Program-made: the position numbers and the translations under genes
In this document: piece after piece, positions 33,116-41,519 of the stretch
How the letters are laid out: every line of letters starts with the position of its first letter
How positions within the stretch are numbered: the first letter of the stretch is position 1
Source: Vicinamibacteria bacterium
GTDB lineage: Bacteria; Acidobacteriota; Vicinamibacteria; Vicinamibacterales; UBA8438
Direction of reading: 5' to 3'
Assembly: GCA_022820825.1 (NCBI GenBank)
Contig: JAJEEU010000071.1
Span: forward strand, 1 to 52,126
DNA length: 52,126 nt
Notes under the pieces: generated by a model
Told to the model about the DNA's origin: nothing
What the model saw: only the letters and a program-made list of their open reading frames with translations
Databases searched by the model: none

Positions 33116-35020
33116 ATGACCAATAGCAGTACTCATCCCCGGGTAGCCGGTATTCTGCTCATCCTGCTGGCGGCAGGTTCCGTTTCCGGCGCGGCCGCGC
33201 AATCGCCGGCGCTGGTGGACGCCGTCCGGGACGCCGATCCCGCTGCCGTGGATACGCTGCTGCGGCAGCCGGGGATCGACGTCAATGCCGCGCAGGCCGA
33301 TGGCATGACGGCGCTCCACTGGGCGGCCCACCTGGATGCCCACGAGTCGGCCCGGCTCCTGCTGCGGGCCGGCGCGGACGTGAACGCCGCCAACGCGTTC
33401 GGCGTTACGCCCCTCCGGCTGGCCGCCACGAACGGCAGCGCCGCGATGCTCGCGGTGCTGCTGGCCGCCGGCGCGGAGCCCGACGCGGCAATCGGGGAGG
33501 GGGAGACCGCGCTGATGACGGTGGCGCGCACCGGGCGTGTGGACGCCATGCGCGTCTTGCTGGAACACGGATCCGATGTCGACGCGGCGCTGAACGGGGG
33601 ACAGACGGCGCTCATGTGGGCGGCTGCGGAAGGTCACGCAGCGGCCGTTGGGGCGCTGATCGAGGCCGGCGCAGACGTGGGGGCCCGCACGGATACCGAG
33701 GCGCCGCGGTCGTTCCGGCGCACGCCGATCGGCGGATTCACGGCCCTGTTGTTCGCCGCGCGCGCCGGCCACGTGGAAGTCGTCCGGACGCTGCTCGAAT
33801 CGGGCGCCGACGTTCATGACGCGTTGCCGGACGGCACCGGCGCCCTGATCCTGGCGGCAACCAACGCGAACTACGAGCTGGCGTTGTTCCTGGTCGACCA
33901 GGGGATCGACCCCAACCAGGGCGTGGCGGACGACACCGAAATCGGGTACACCGCGCTGCACGCCATCTCGTGGGTGCGGAAGCCGCCGTACGGTTACAAC
34001 CCGCCGGGTCCGGTCAACCGCGGCAGCGTCGAAGATCTGGATTTCGTCAGGCAGATGGTCGCGCGCGGCGCGGACGTCAACGCGCGCATGATCGAGGATC
34101 CGAACACCCGCTTCCGGAAGGGCTATAGCTGGATCGGCGCCACGCCGCTGCTCATGGCGGCCAAGGTGGGAGATGCGCCGCTCGTGCGCGTGCTGCTCGA
34201 GCTGGGAGCCGACCCGACGCTCACGACCGAGGAGAACACGACGCTGCTGATGGTGGCCGCCGGCGTCGGCATCGCATCACCCGGCGAGGACGGCGGCACG
34301 GAAGCCGAAGCGTTCGAGTGCATGCAGGTGGTGCTCGGCCTGGGCGGCGACATCAACGCGGTCGACGACAACGGTGAGACGGCGCTGCACGGCGCCGTGT
34401 ACCGGCTGGCGCCCTCGGTGGTGGAGCTTGTCCTCGAGCACGGGGCGGACACGTTCACGCTGGTGAACCTGTCGGGATGGACGCCGCTGCACATCGCGGA
34501 CGGCGTATTCCGGCAGGGGACCTACAAGGAATCGCCGCAGATCGCCGAGATGCTGCGCGCGGCCATGCGGGAACGCGGCCTGCCGACGACGCTGGCCGAA
34601 TTACAGGCCCGGAGCACGGGCGGCGCCGGCGGGGAGCTCGCGTTGACGGTCTGGGAAGGTGTCTACAACCGGGAGCAGGCCGCCCGCGGAGAGCAGGTCT
34701 ACCGCCAGCGGTGCCGCAAGTGCCACCGCAGGGACCTGAGCGGCGACGGCGCGCTGCAGGGCGACGGCAGCGAGGTCGTGCCGAGCCTGGTGGGATTCTC
34801 GTTCGAGCAGCGCTGGGACGGCGTGACCGTGGCCGACATGTTCCTGACCGTATCCCGCGCCATGCCGTGGGATGCCCCGGGCACCGTGAGCCCGCAGCAG
34901 AACATCGACGTGGTCAGCTACCTGCTCGAGATGAACGGCATTCCGCCCGGTGCCGCCGAGCTGCCGGCGGAAACCGAACGGCTGGACCGGATCGGCATCA
35001 CGGCCCAGCCGCCCGGCTAG
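33116..35020 (+). CDS. Secreted ankyrin-repeat protein fused to a cytochrome c domain
   Basis: A 634-residue protein with a signal peptide (residues 1-28) and about ten ankyrin repeats ('DGMTALHWAAHLDAHESARL', 'FGVTPLRLAATNGSAAMLAV', 'GGQTALMWAAAEGHAAAVGA', 'GGFTALLFAARAGHVEVVRT', 'NGETALHGAVYRLAPSVVEL'). After residue 515 comes a single cytochrome c domain: 'RGEQVYRQRCRKCHRRDLSG' with heme ligands Cys533, Cys536, His537, a glycine-rich loop and a likely distal Met in 'VSRAMPWDAPGT'. The upstream DNA is AT-rich (positions 33051-33066, with an AATAAT -10-like hexamer), but no clear -35 box or ribosome site is seen. A possible electron carrier held on a protein-binding scaffold. Confidence 0.9.
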   Translation: MTNSSTHPRVAGILLILLAAGSVSGAAAQSPALVDAVRDADPAAVDTLLRQPGIDVNAAQADGMTALHWAAHLDAHESARLLLRAGADVNAANAFGVTPLRLAATNGSAAMLAVLLAAGAEPDAAIGEGETALMTVARTGRVDAMRVLLEHGSDVDAALNGGQTALMWAAAEGHAAAVGALIEAGADVGARTDTEAPRSFRRTPIGGFTALLFAARAGHVEVVRTLLESGADVHDALPDGTGALILAATNANYELALFLVDQGIDPNQGVADDTEIGYTALHAISWVRKPPYGYNPPGPVNRGSVEDLDFVRQMVARGADVNARMIEDPNTRFRKGYSWIGATPLLMAAKVGDAPLVRVLLELGADPTLTTEENTTLLMVAAGVGIASPGEDGGTEAEAFECMQVVLGLGGDINAVDDNGETALHGAVYRLAPSVVELVLEHGADTFTLVNLSGWTPLHIADGVFRQGTYKESPQIAEMLRAAMRERGLPTTLAELQARSTGGAGGELALTVWEGVYNREQAARGEQVYRQRCRKCHRRDLSGDGALQGDGSEVVPSLVGFSFEQRWDGVTVADMFLTVSRAMPWDAPGTVSPQQNIDVVSYLLEMNGIPPGAAELPAETERLDRIGITAQPPG

Positions 35021-35029
35021 ATCCCGACC

Positions 35030-38000
35030 CTACCAATCCACCTTGGCGCCGAGACGGGCCGTGCGGCCCGGTACGGTCGACGTCGGACGCGGCCAGCTTC
35101 CGCCGAACGCGTCGGAAACGGCCAGGGCGATGTTCACGTTCATCAGGTTGAAGAAGTCGACGAGGCCCTGCACCCTCACCCCGCCGATGCGGAAGATCTT
35201 GCTGAACCGCCAGTCGAGCATCACCAGGCGCGGCTCGAAGAGCGTGTCGTCCGGCGCGTACAGCGGGACGTCCACCCGGGCCGTGCACGCGGCGCCCGTG
35301 GCCGTGCCGCAGGCGGAAAGGTCGCGCCCGAGCGACGGTGCGATCTGCGCGTTCGAGTAGGAGACAACGGCGTTGATGGGCGCGCCCTCTATCACCCGGA
35401 ACGCCGCGCTCGTCTGGATGTCTCCCGGCAGCGTGTAGGTGCCGAACAGCTTGAACTGAATCGTCTGGCCCAGCGGCGGGCCGCTGTCGCAGTACAGCTC
35501 CTGCTGCGGCGAATCGATGACGGTGCAGTTGGTATCCCAGGTGCGCCCGATGCTGAAGCCGCCGCCGATCAGCGTGCCGTCCCGGAACCTGCCTTCCGTG
35601 TTGATGCGGACACCGTTGTAGACCTGGCTCCGGTCGCCGAAGTTGTCCTGCAGCGTCACATAGTTGTCCACCCTGCCGAACATCGAAGGATTGATGTCGT
35701 ACAGGCCGCAGATCTCGTAGCCCCCGCCGTTGGGCAGGCTCGCGTGGGTGGGCGCCGTCACGCAGTACGGGTCGTAGTCGGCCGGCGTCACCGCGCGGTT
35801 GTCGGTGGCCTGGAAGTCGCCGTACCAGGTGCGGTCGTAGGCTACCTCGACGCCCCACCCTTCGATGATCTGCTGCTCCAGGGCGACCGTCGCCTGCCAG
35901 TTGTGCCCCCGGCCCTCGTTCAGCAGGGCCGGATCTGTGGCGGTGACCGCGCGGGCCTGGCCGAACAGCCTGTTGTCCAGGGCGCCGCACTCGCCGTTCT
36001 GTGCGGCGCTGGTCAGATCGCAGTCCGGGACGAAGTTCATGTTCGCGTCGGACCAGGTGCGGTTCGCGATGGTCGAGATGCGCAGCGCGGGATGGTAGTT
36101 CAGCAGCAGGTTCGAGCCGACGGAGCTGACGTACTTGCCGAAGGAGGCCTTGATGGCGGTCGTGCCGTCGCCGAACAGGTCGTACGCGGCGCCGACCCGC
36201 GGGACCAGCGAGTTGTAGCTGGGCAGGGCGTCTCCGCCGATCGCGGATATCGGAATCGCCGGAACGTAGGGCCCCGCAGGACGGGTCTGCTGCGGGATCG
36301 AAGCGCGGAAGGAGTCGTAGCGCACGCCGCCGTTGATCGTCAGCCGGTCGATAGTCAACTGGTCCTGCACGTACAGGCCGACGTCGCGGAAATCCGACAG
36401 GTTCAGGTGCGGCGAAGCGATCTGCCGGATGAGCACCGGGCGTCCTCTGGCAAAGAAGTAGAAGACGGGCGCGGGGCCCAGCACCGGCGAGGCCGCGTCG
36501 CCGTAGTTGCTCTGGCGATCTTCGTGGACGAACAGCATCTGAACGCCCGCCTTGAACGAGTTCGTGCCGGTGACGTGCGACACGGACGCCCGCGCCTGCG
36601 CCTGCTTGAAGATCGAGTGGCTGAAGTAGTCGACTCCCGGGGGCAGGGCGCTGAAGCTCCGCCCGTTGTAGAAGTAGCCGGGCCGGACGTGCTCCGTGCC
36701 CAGCGCCTCGCGAACGCCGACGTCGCGGCCCGTGGTGTTCTCGTCGGGCTTGTGGGTGTTCTGGTCGTGGAAGTAGCTGAATCCGGCCTCGAACAGCAGC
36801 CGGTTCGAGGCGGGGAAGGTCCAGTTGGCGTTCGTCAGGTGAACGGGGTCGAAGTTCGCGTTGGCGTTCGCCTCCGGCGCGGTGTTGAAGACGGTGAAGA
36901 GGTTGCAGACGCAGCTCTTCTGAAAGCTGTAGCCCCAGGACAGCTTGTGATCCCGCGCGACCTGCCACGTCAGCCGGCCGCTGACGTCGGCAAAGTGGTT
37001 GTCGGTGAACGCGCGCCTGTCCAGATCGGGCTCGTAGTTCACCACGCCGCTGTTCGGATCCCCGATGTACATGTCGTCCAGCTTGTTGTAGTAGTTGCCC
37101 GGGGCGTACTCCTGTCCGCCCCACCAGCGGGCCGCTGCGAAGAACCAGAGCCGGTCGCGGGCGATCGGACCGCCCGCGTTCAGGGCGTAATCCCAGAGCT
37201 TGCGCGCCTCGGCGGCGCTGCTTACGCCGCGCGCGCGGAACTCGTCGTTGAGGTTCGACCACTGCGTGTCGCCGTTGCCGAACGCCACGTCGACCAGGCC
37301 GGAGAACGCGTTGCTGCCCTCGCGCGGGATGTAGTTGATGTTGACGCCGCCGTTCGCATGCTCCGCGCTCTGGGTCCCGAGCCCGAGCGCGACCTCCTGC
37401 ATGGCCTGGACGTTGGGCGAGTAGCTGCCGTACTGGCCGTCGCCGTTGCCGCCCAGGTTGTTGATCATGACCCCGTCCAGCAACAGCCGCTGGAAGGGCC
37501 GCCCCGCCATGCGGATGTTGGCCCGCTCGTGGCGGTTGCCGCCGATGTCCACGTTGTCGGTGACGACCCCGGGCGTGAGCGTGGCAAACCCCTGCAGGCT
37601 CTGACTGGTCGGCAGCGCCTGCAGCGTTTCTTGCCGGATGACATTGTCGGTCTGCGTGTTCTGCACGTCCACCACCGGGCTGGCGCCGGTGACAGTGACC
37701 GTCTCTTCCACGGCGCCGACGGCCAACTCGGCGTTGGCGGGCGCCGTGAACCCGGTACTCAGCTCGATGCCCTCGCGGCGTAGCGTCCGGAATCCGGGCA
37801 GCGTGAAGGTGACGCTGTAGGTGCCCGGCGGCAAGGCCACGATCCGGTAGGCGCCCTGGCCGTCGGTGACCGCTGCGCGGACCCCCTCGATGAGCGCCGG
37901 ACTTGCGGCCTCCACCGTAACGCCCGGCAGCACGGCGCCGGTCGAGTCGGTCACGCTGCCGGCAATCGAGGCGGTGCTGGCCGCCTGTCCGGCCGCCTCG

Positions 38001-38071
38001 GATGGAGCAAGGATGCTGCCCGCGAACGCGAGCAGCACGGTAAGAGCAACGAACAGTCCTCGCCTGGCCAT
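35030..38071 (-). CDS. Oar-like TonB-dependent receptor
   Basis: A 1013-residue outer-membrane receptor. A signal peptide is followed by a carboxypeptidase-regulatory-like domain ('SIAGSVTDSTGAVLPGVTVE', 'GAYRIVALPPGTYSVTFTLP'), the plug ('PVVDVQNTQTDNVIRQETLQ', 'GRPFQRLLLDGVMINNLGGN', 'HANGGVNINYIPREGSNAFS') and a long beta-barrel ending in an aromatic residue (RLGAKVDW), as expected for barrel insertion. Such proteins import large ligands in Bacteroidetes and Acidobacteriota. GAGGAGG precedes the start. The end is nine bases from the convergent ankyrin-cytochrome gene. The ligand cannot be deduced; the neighbouring PQQ dehydrogenase is divergent. Confidence 0.93.
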   Translation of the reverse strand: MARRGLFVALTVLLAFAGSILAPSEAAGQAASTASIAGSVTDSTGAVLPGVTVEAASPALIEGVRAAVTDGQGAYRIVALPPGTYSVTFTLPGFRTLRREGIELSTGFTAPANAELAVGAVEETVTVTGASPVVDVQNTQTDNVIRQETLQALPTSQSLQGFATLTPGVVTDNVDIGGNRHERANIRMAGRPFQRLLLDGVMINNLGGNGDGQYGSYSPNVQAMQEVALGLGTQSAEHANGGVNINYIPREGSNAFSGLVDVAFGNGDTQWSNLNDEFRARGVSSAAEARKLWDYALNAGGPIARDRLWFFAAARWWGGQEYAPGNYYNKLDDMYIGDPNSGVVNYEPDLDRRAFTDNHFADVSGRLTWQVARDHKLSWGYSFQKSCVCNLFTVFNTAPEANANANFDPVHLTNANWTFPASNRLLFEAGFSYFHDQNTHKPDENTTGRDVGVREALGTEHVRPGYFYNGRSFSALPPGVDYFSHSIFKQAQARASVSHVTGTNSFKAGVQMLFVHEDRQSNYGDAASPVLGPAPVFYFFARGRPVLIRQIASPHLNLSDFRDVGLYVQDQLTIDRLTINGGVRYDSFRASIPQQTRPAGPYVPAIPISAIGGDALPSYNSLVPRVGAAYDLFGDGTTAIKASFGKYVSSVGSNLLLNYHPALRISTIANRTWSDANMNFVPDCDLTSAAQNGECGALDNRLFGQARAVTATDPALLNEGRGHNWQATVALEQQIIEGWGVEVAYDRTWYGDFQATDNRAVTPADYDPYCVTAPTHASLPNGGGYEICGLYDINPSMFGRVDNYVTLQDNFGDRSQVYNGVRINTEGRFRDGTLIGGGFSIGRTWDTNCTVIDSPQQELYCDSGPPLGQTIQFKLFGTYTLPGDIQTSAAFRVIEGAPINAVVSYSNAQIAPSLGRDLSACGTATGAACTARVDVPLYAPDDTLFEPRLVMLDWRFSKIFRIGGVRVQGLVDFFNLMNVNIALAVSDAFGGSWPRPTSTVPGRTARLGAKVDW

Positions 38072-38369
38072 GAGTACGCCTCCTCGAAGATGGCTATTTC
38101 AACGTTGCCACGGGTCAGTTCATATGCCGCATTACACACATATGGCGAAGATATGCAGGTGATGCTGGCGGCGCCCGTAGCCCGCAGGGGGGCAATGCCG
38201 CGACGGACGTTCTACGCTATTTCTTCACCTTGTGTGATAGATTGACTCGCATCATATCGCAACCGGCCCGCTTGTCAACCCGAATGAGAAGCCGGGATCG
38301 GGGATCGGCGGGGTGCATCCACGGGCTGCCTGCAGCGCCGGCCGCCGACCAAAACGCCGAGGAGGAGAG
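38072..38369. other. 298-base divergent intergenic region
   Basis: The region between the TonB receptor (minus) and the third PQQ dehydrogenase (plus). It holds no reading frame that I would call. Two CATATG hexamers lie at 38121-38126 and 38139-38144, 18 bases apart, and the stretch 38220-38275 is AT-rich for this genome. Both strands must start transcription here, but I see no hexamer pair good enough to call a promoter. Confidence 0.5.
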
Positions 38370-40352
38370 ATGCGGCGCAATGTGCGCCGAGCGTTCGTCT
38401 TGGCGCCGGCGACGGCGGCGATCGTGCTGGCGGCCCAGCTTGCCCCCGGGCAGGACCATGACGCGCCCGCCGCCGGCGAGTGGAGCCAGTTCAGCGGCGA
38501 CCTGCAGGGCACGAAGTACTCGCCCCTCGATCGGATCACGGCGGAGAACGCCGATCAGCTCGGGATCGCGTGGCGTTGGCCCTCGCCCGATCGGGAAATC
38601 GAGCCGCTGAACCCGCGCTGGCGCGCGTCGAAGTACCAGGACACGCCGCTGATCATCGACGGCGTGATGTACACGGTCACCACCCTGGGGCTGGTGGCGG
38701 CGCTCGATCCGGGCACGGGGCGCACTCTCTGGGTCCATGACCCCGAGAGCTACCAGGGCTTCGACACGCGACCCGCCAACGGCAGCTTCTCCCACCGCGG
38801 CATGGCGTACTGGAGAGGCGGCGCGGCCCGGCGGTTGCTGATCGGCACCGTGGATGCGCAGTTGTTGTCGATTGACACCGAGACCGGACGGCCCGACCCG
38901 GCGTTCGGCGAGCGCGGCAAGGTGGACCTTGCGGCGGACGTGAGGCAGGCCCGGCGCGGAACCAACTTCGTCGCCCGGCGCCCCATCGTCGCCGGCGACG
39001 TCGTGATCGTGGGCACGGCCCAGGCCGACGGCGTGCGGCAGCCCGACGGGGCGCCGCCCGGACTTGTTCAGGCCTTCGACGTGCGCACCGGCGCGCGGCG
39101 CTGGACGTTCCACCTGGTTCCGGAGGGCGACGACTTCGGCTACGACACGTGGCACAACGGCTCCGCGGCCTATGGCGGCAACACGAACGTCTGGGCCGGC
39201 ATCACCTACGACCCGGACCTCGGATACGTCTATCTCGCCAGCTCCACGCCGAGCAGCGACTACTACGGCGGACACCGGCCCGGGAGCAACCTGTTCGCGG
39301 AGAGCGTGATCTGCCTCGATGCAGCGACGGGAGGCCGTGTCTGGCATTTCCAGACGGTGCATCACGGGTTGTGGGACTATGACCTGCCGGCGGAGCCTGT
39401 GCTCGGCGAGATCCTGGTCGACGGCCGGGAGATCAAGGCCGTGATGGTAGTCAGCAAGCAGGGCTTCACGTACACGTTCGACCGGGCGACCGGCGAGCCC
39501 GGGTGGCCGATCGAGGAGCGGCCGGTGCCGCCGGGCGATGTGCCGGGCGAGTGGTATGCGCCCACCCAACCCTTTCCGACGAGACCGCCGGCGTTCGCGC
39601 TGCAGGGGGCTGTCGAGGACAATCTCGTCGACTTCACGCCGGACCTGCGGCGCCGGGCGCTGGAGCGGCTCCGGACCTACCGCTACGGACCGCTGTTCAC
39701 GCCGCCGTCATTGCAGGGGACGGCGTTCCTGCCGGGCGTATGGGGCGGGGCGCGCTGGGGCGGCGGCGCGTTCGATCCGGAGACCGGCTGGCTGTTCGTA
39801 CCATCCGTGATGATGCCGTCGGTCGCGCGCCTGCGTCCCGGCGACCCCTCCCGGACCGACTTTCGCTACGTGTCGGGCGGAGGCCTTGCGGCCACCGACC
39901 TGCGGATCGACGGCCTGTCCATCTTCAAGCCGCCCTATTCGCACGTGACGGCAATCGACATGAACCAGGGCGAGCAGCAATGGAAAACCCCCCTGGGCGA
40001 CGGCCCCCTCAACCATCCGCTGTTGCGCGATCTGGACCTGCCGCCGCTGGGCAACGGCCCGCAGCACACGCACGTGCTCGTGACCAGGACGCTGCTGCTG
40101 GTGAGCGTGACCTACATGACCACGCCAGGCGGTCTGGAGATCCCGGCATGGGCGGAGTGGGCGGACGCCGACATGCTGCGGCAACTGATCTTCGTGCTGG
40201 ACAAGGCGACGGGCGATCTCGTGCATGTCGTCCGCCTGGACGGCAACGGCGCGGCGCAACCGATGACCTATCTGCACGCCGGGCGGCAGTACATTGCCGT
40301 GGCTGTCGGCGGGGCGGGCACCGCCGAGATCGTCGCGCTCGGCCTGCCGTAA
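38370..40352 (+). CDS. PQQ-dependent dehydrogenase, mGDH-like soluble form (copy 3)
   Basis: A 660-residue quinoprotein closely related to the two at 13260 and 15244. A signal peptide is followed by blades such as 'GDLQGTKYSPLDRITAENAD', 'VAALDPGTGRTLWVHDPESY', 'ASSTPSSDYYGGHRPGSNLF', 'FQTVHHGLWDYDLPAEP' and 'GFTYTFDRATGEPGWPIEER'. The ATG at 38370 has GGAGGAGAG directly upstream; the frame extends to 38313 without a leader. In HHGLWDYDL and SKQGFTY it resembles copy 1 more than copy 2. The product probably oxidises an alcohol or sugar in the periplasm. No terminator is apparent before the next plus-strand gene, 130 bases on. Confidence 0.92.
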   Translation: MRRNVRRAFVLAPATAAIVLAAQLAPGQDHDAPAAGEWSQFSGDLQGTKYSPLDRITAENADQLGIAWRWPSPDREIEPLNPRWRASKYQDTPLIIDGVMYTVTTLGLVAALDPGTGRTLWVHDPESYQGFDTRPANGSFSHRGMAYWRGGAARRLLIGTVDAQLLSIDTETGRPDPAFGERGKVDLAADVRQARRGTNFVARRPIVAGDVVIVGTAQADGVRQPDGAPPGLVQAFDVRTGARRWTFHLVPEGDDFGYDTWHNGSAAYGGNTNVWAGITYDPDLGYVYLASSTPSSDYYGGHRPGSNLFAESVICLDAATGGRVWHFQTVHHGLWDYDLPAEPVLGEILVDGREIKAVMVVSKQGFTYTFDRATGEPGWPIEERPVPPGDVPGEWYAPTQPFPTRPPAFALQGAVEDNLVDFTPDLRRRALERLRTYRYGPLFTPPSLQGTAFLPGVWGGARWGGGAFDPETGWLFVPSVMMPSVARLRPGDPSRTDFRYVSGGGLAATDLRIDGLSIFKPPYSHVTAIDMNQGEQQWKTPLGDGPLNHPLLRDLDLPPLGNGPQHTHVLVTRTLLLVSVTYMTTPGGLEIPAWAEWADADMLRQLIFVLDKATGDLVHVVRLDGNGAAQPMTYLHAGRQYIAVAVGGAGTAEIVALGLP

Positions 40353-40485
40353 CCGAACCTGTTTCCCGGCAGTATCGACGACCTGAGCGGTCCCGGTGCG
40401 ACGCGGTGTTCGACCGCGGACTCTTGACGTATACTCGGCGCTGGTACTTCGCGACGGCACGCGTTGAGCCTGGGTGGTGAAGGGA

Positions 40486-41130
40486 ATGGCGCTCTGGCTG
40501 CTTGAACACCTGAGTCCGTCGTGCGGCCCTCTCGTGGGGGATCTGCTGGAGGAGCGCCGTCGCGGACGGAGCCGGGCATGGCTGTGGCGGCAGGCACTGT
40601 CCGCCACGACCCTGTGCTGCGTGCGCGAGATCCGGGCCCACTGGCTGCTGGGCGCAGCGGCGCTGCTGACCGGCTGGCTCTTCGTCTGGGTCGCCGGCCT
40701 GGCCGACTCGGTCCTGATTCTTCAATTTCACGACGTTCGGCTGAGCAGGCTGCTGGCAGGTCTGGTCCCCGCGGATGCAGCGCATGCAGGCCTGCTCTTC
40801 GATGCCGCGTATGCCGCCGGTCTGATGCTCCTGGCGGTGGCGAGCGGCTGGCTGGTCACGGCCCTCTATCGGCCGCTCGGACTGGCGGCGGTGCTCACTT
40901 ACTGCGCGTCGTTCTCGCTGTTCGCCGCGTACCGCATGCTGGTTCACGCCACCGGCTGGTTTCCGGGCGACGCATTGCTCGGGCAGGGGCCGGTCTGGGT
41001 GAGCGCGACCTGGTCGGGTTTCCTGATGCTGAAGGTGGCGCTCTACTTTCCGTTGTTCAGCGCCGGTATCCTTCTGGGCGGGTACATCGCGGCCTGCCGG
41101 CGACCCGAAGCGCGGCTGGCGCGCGCCTGA
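40486..41130 (+). CDS. Small four-helix membrane protein resembling a permease prefix domain
   Basis: A 214-residue protein. The first 35 residues ('LLEHLSPSCGPLVGDLLEER', then 'RAWLWRQAL') resemble the 'permease prefix' leader found at the N-terminus of acidobacterial duplicated FtsX-like permeases, where a GDLxEE motif precedes a Trp-Arg-Gln. Here no permease follows; instead about four transmembrane segments fill the rest. Such permease genes often neighbour PadR regulators, and a PadR gene is convergent 30 bases away. The start is uncertain: GTG at 40474 or 40477 or ATG at 40486; I prefer the ATG because GGTGG and AAGGGA lie before it. Confidence 0.7.
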   Translation: MALWLLEHLSPSCGPLVGDLLEERRRGRSRAWLWRQALSATTLCCVREIRAHWLLGAAALLTGWLFVWVAGLADSVLILQFHDVRLSRLLAGLVPADAAHAGLLFDAAYAAGLMLLAVASGWLVTALYRPLGLAAVLTYCASFSLFAAYRMLVHATGWFPGDALLGQGPVWVSATWSGFLMLKVALYFPLFSAGILLGGYIAACRRPEARLARA

Positions 41131-41160
41131 ACCCGACTGCGCGCAGCAGTCGCGCCAGAA

Positions 41161-41496
41161 TCACGCCGGATTGCTGTCCGGCGCCGGAAGGTCCTGCCAG
41201 AGCGTCGTGAACGCGCGCCGGGACTCGCTTGCAGCCTGCGCGCCCTTCGCGCTGACCCGGAAGTAGCGCTTCGCGCGCCCGCCGCGCTCCGGCGTCGGGT
41301 CGCCGAGAGTCGACGTCAGGTAGCCGCGTTCCTGCAGCCGGTCCAGGGCGGCATACACGCTGCCCAGAGCGACCGGACGGCCTGTCGTGTCTTCGATGGT
41401 GCGCGCGAGCGGCACGCCGTAGGCATCGTCGTCGAGCTGCATCACGGCGAGCAACACCATCAATTCAAAGCTTCCGAGGTAGTCGCGGCGAGTCAT
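41161..41496 (-). CDS. PadR-family transcriptional regulator
   Basis: A 111-residue winged-helix regulator (PF03551). It starts 'MTRRDYLGSFELMVLLAVMQ', has the recognition-helix block 'GRPVALGSVYAALDRLQERG' and the wing 'GRAKRYFRVSAKGAQA', all typical of the small PadR subgroup. These act as dimeric repressors that release DNA on binding a ligand. It has GGGAGAA upstream of the ATG at 41496 and is the third gene of the operon led by the cytochrome-PQQ dehydrogenase, 23 bases behind the CHEGNY gene. It may control its own operon through the palindrome at 44783-44798 (inference). Confidence 0.9.
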   Translation of the reverse strand: MTRRDYLGSFELMVLLAVMQLDDDAYGVPLARTIEDTTGRPVALGSVYAALDRLQERGYLTSTLGDPTPERGGRAKRYFRVSAKGAQAASESRRAFTTLWQDLPAPDSNPA

Positions 41497-41519
41497 ATTT
41501 CTCCCGAAATGGTAACAAA

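Noticed and set aside
38115..38150. CATATG pair as an operator
   Set aside because: Each hexamer is self-complementary, but two copies in an AT-rich gap are weak evidence and no regulator is linked.
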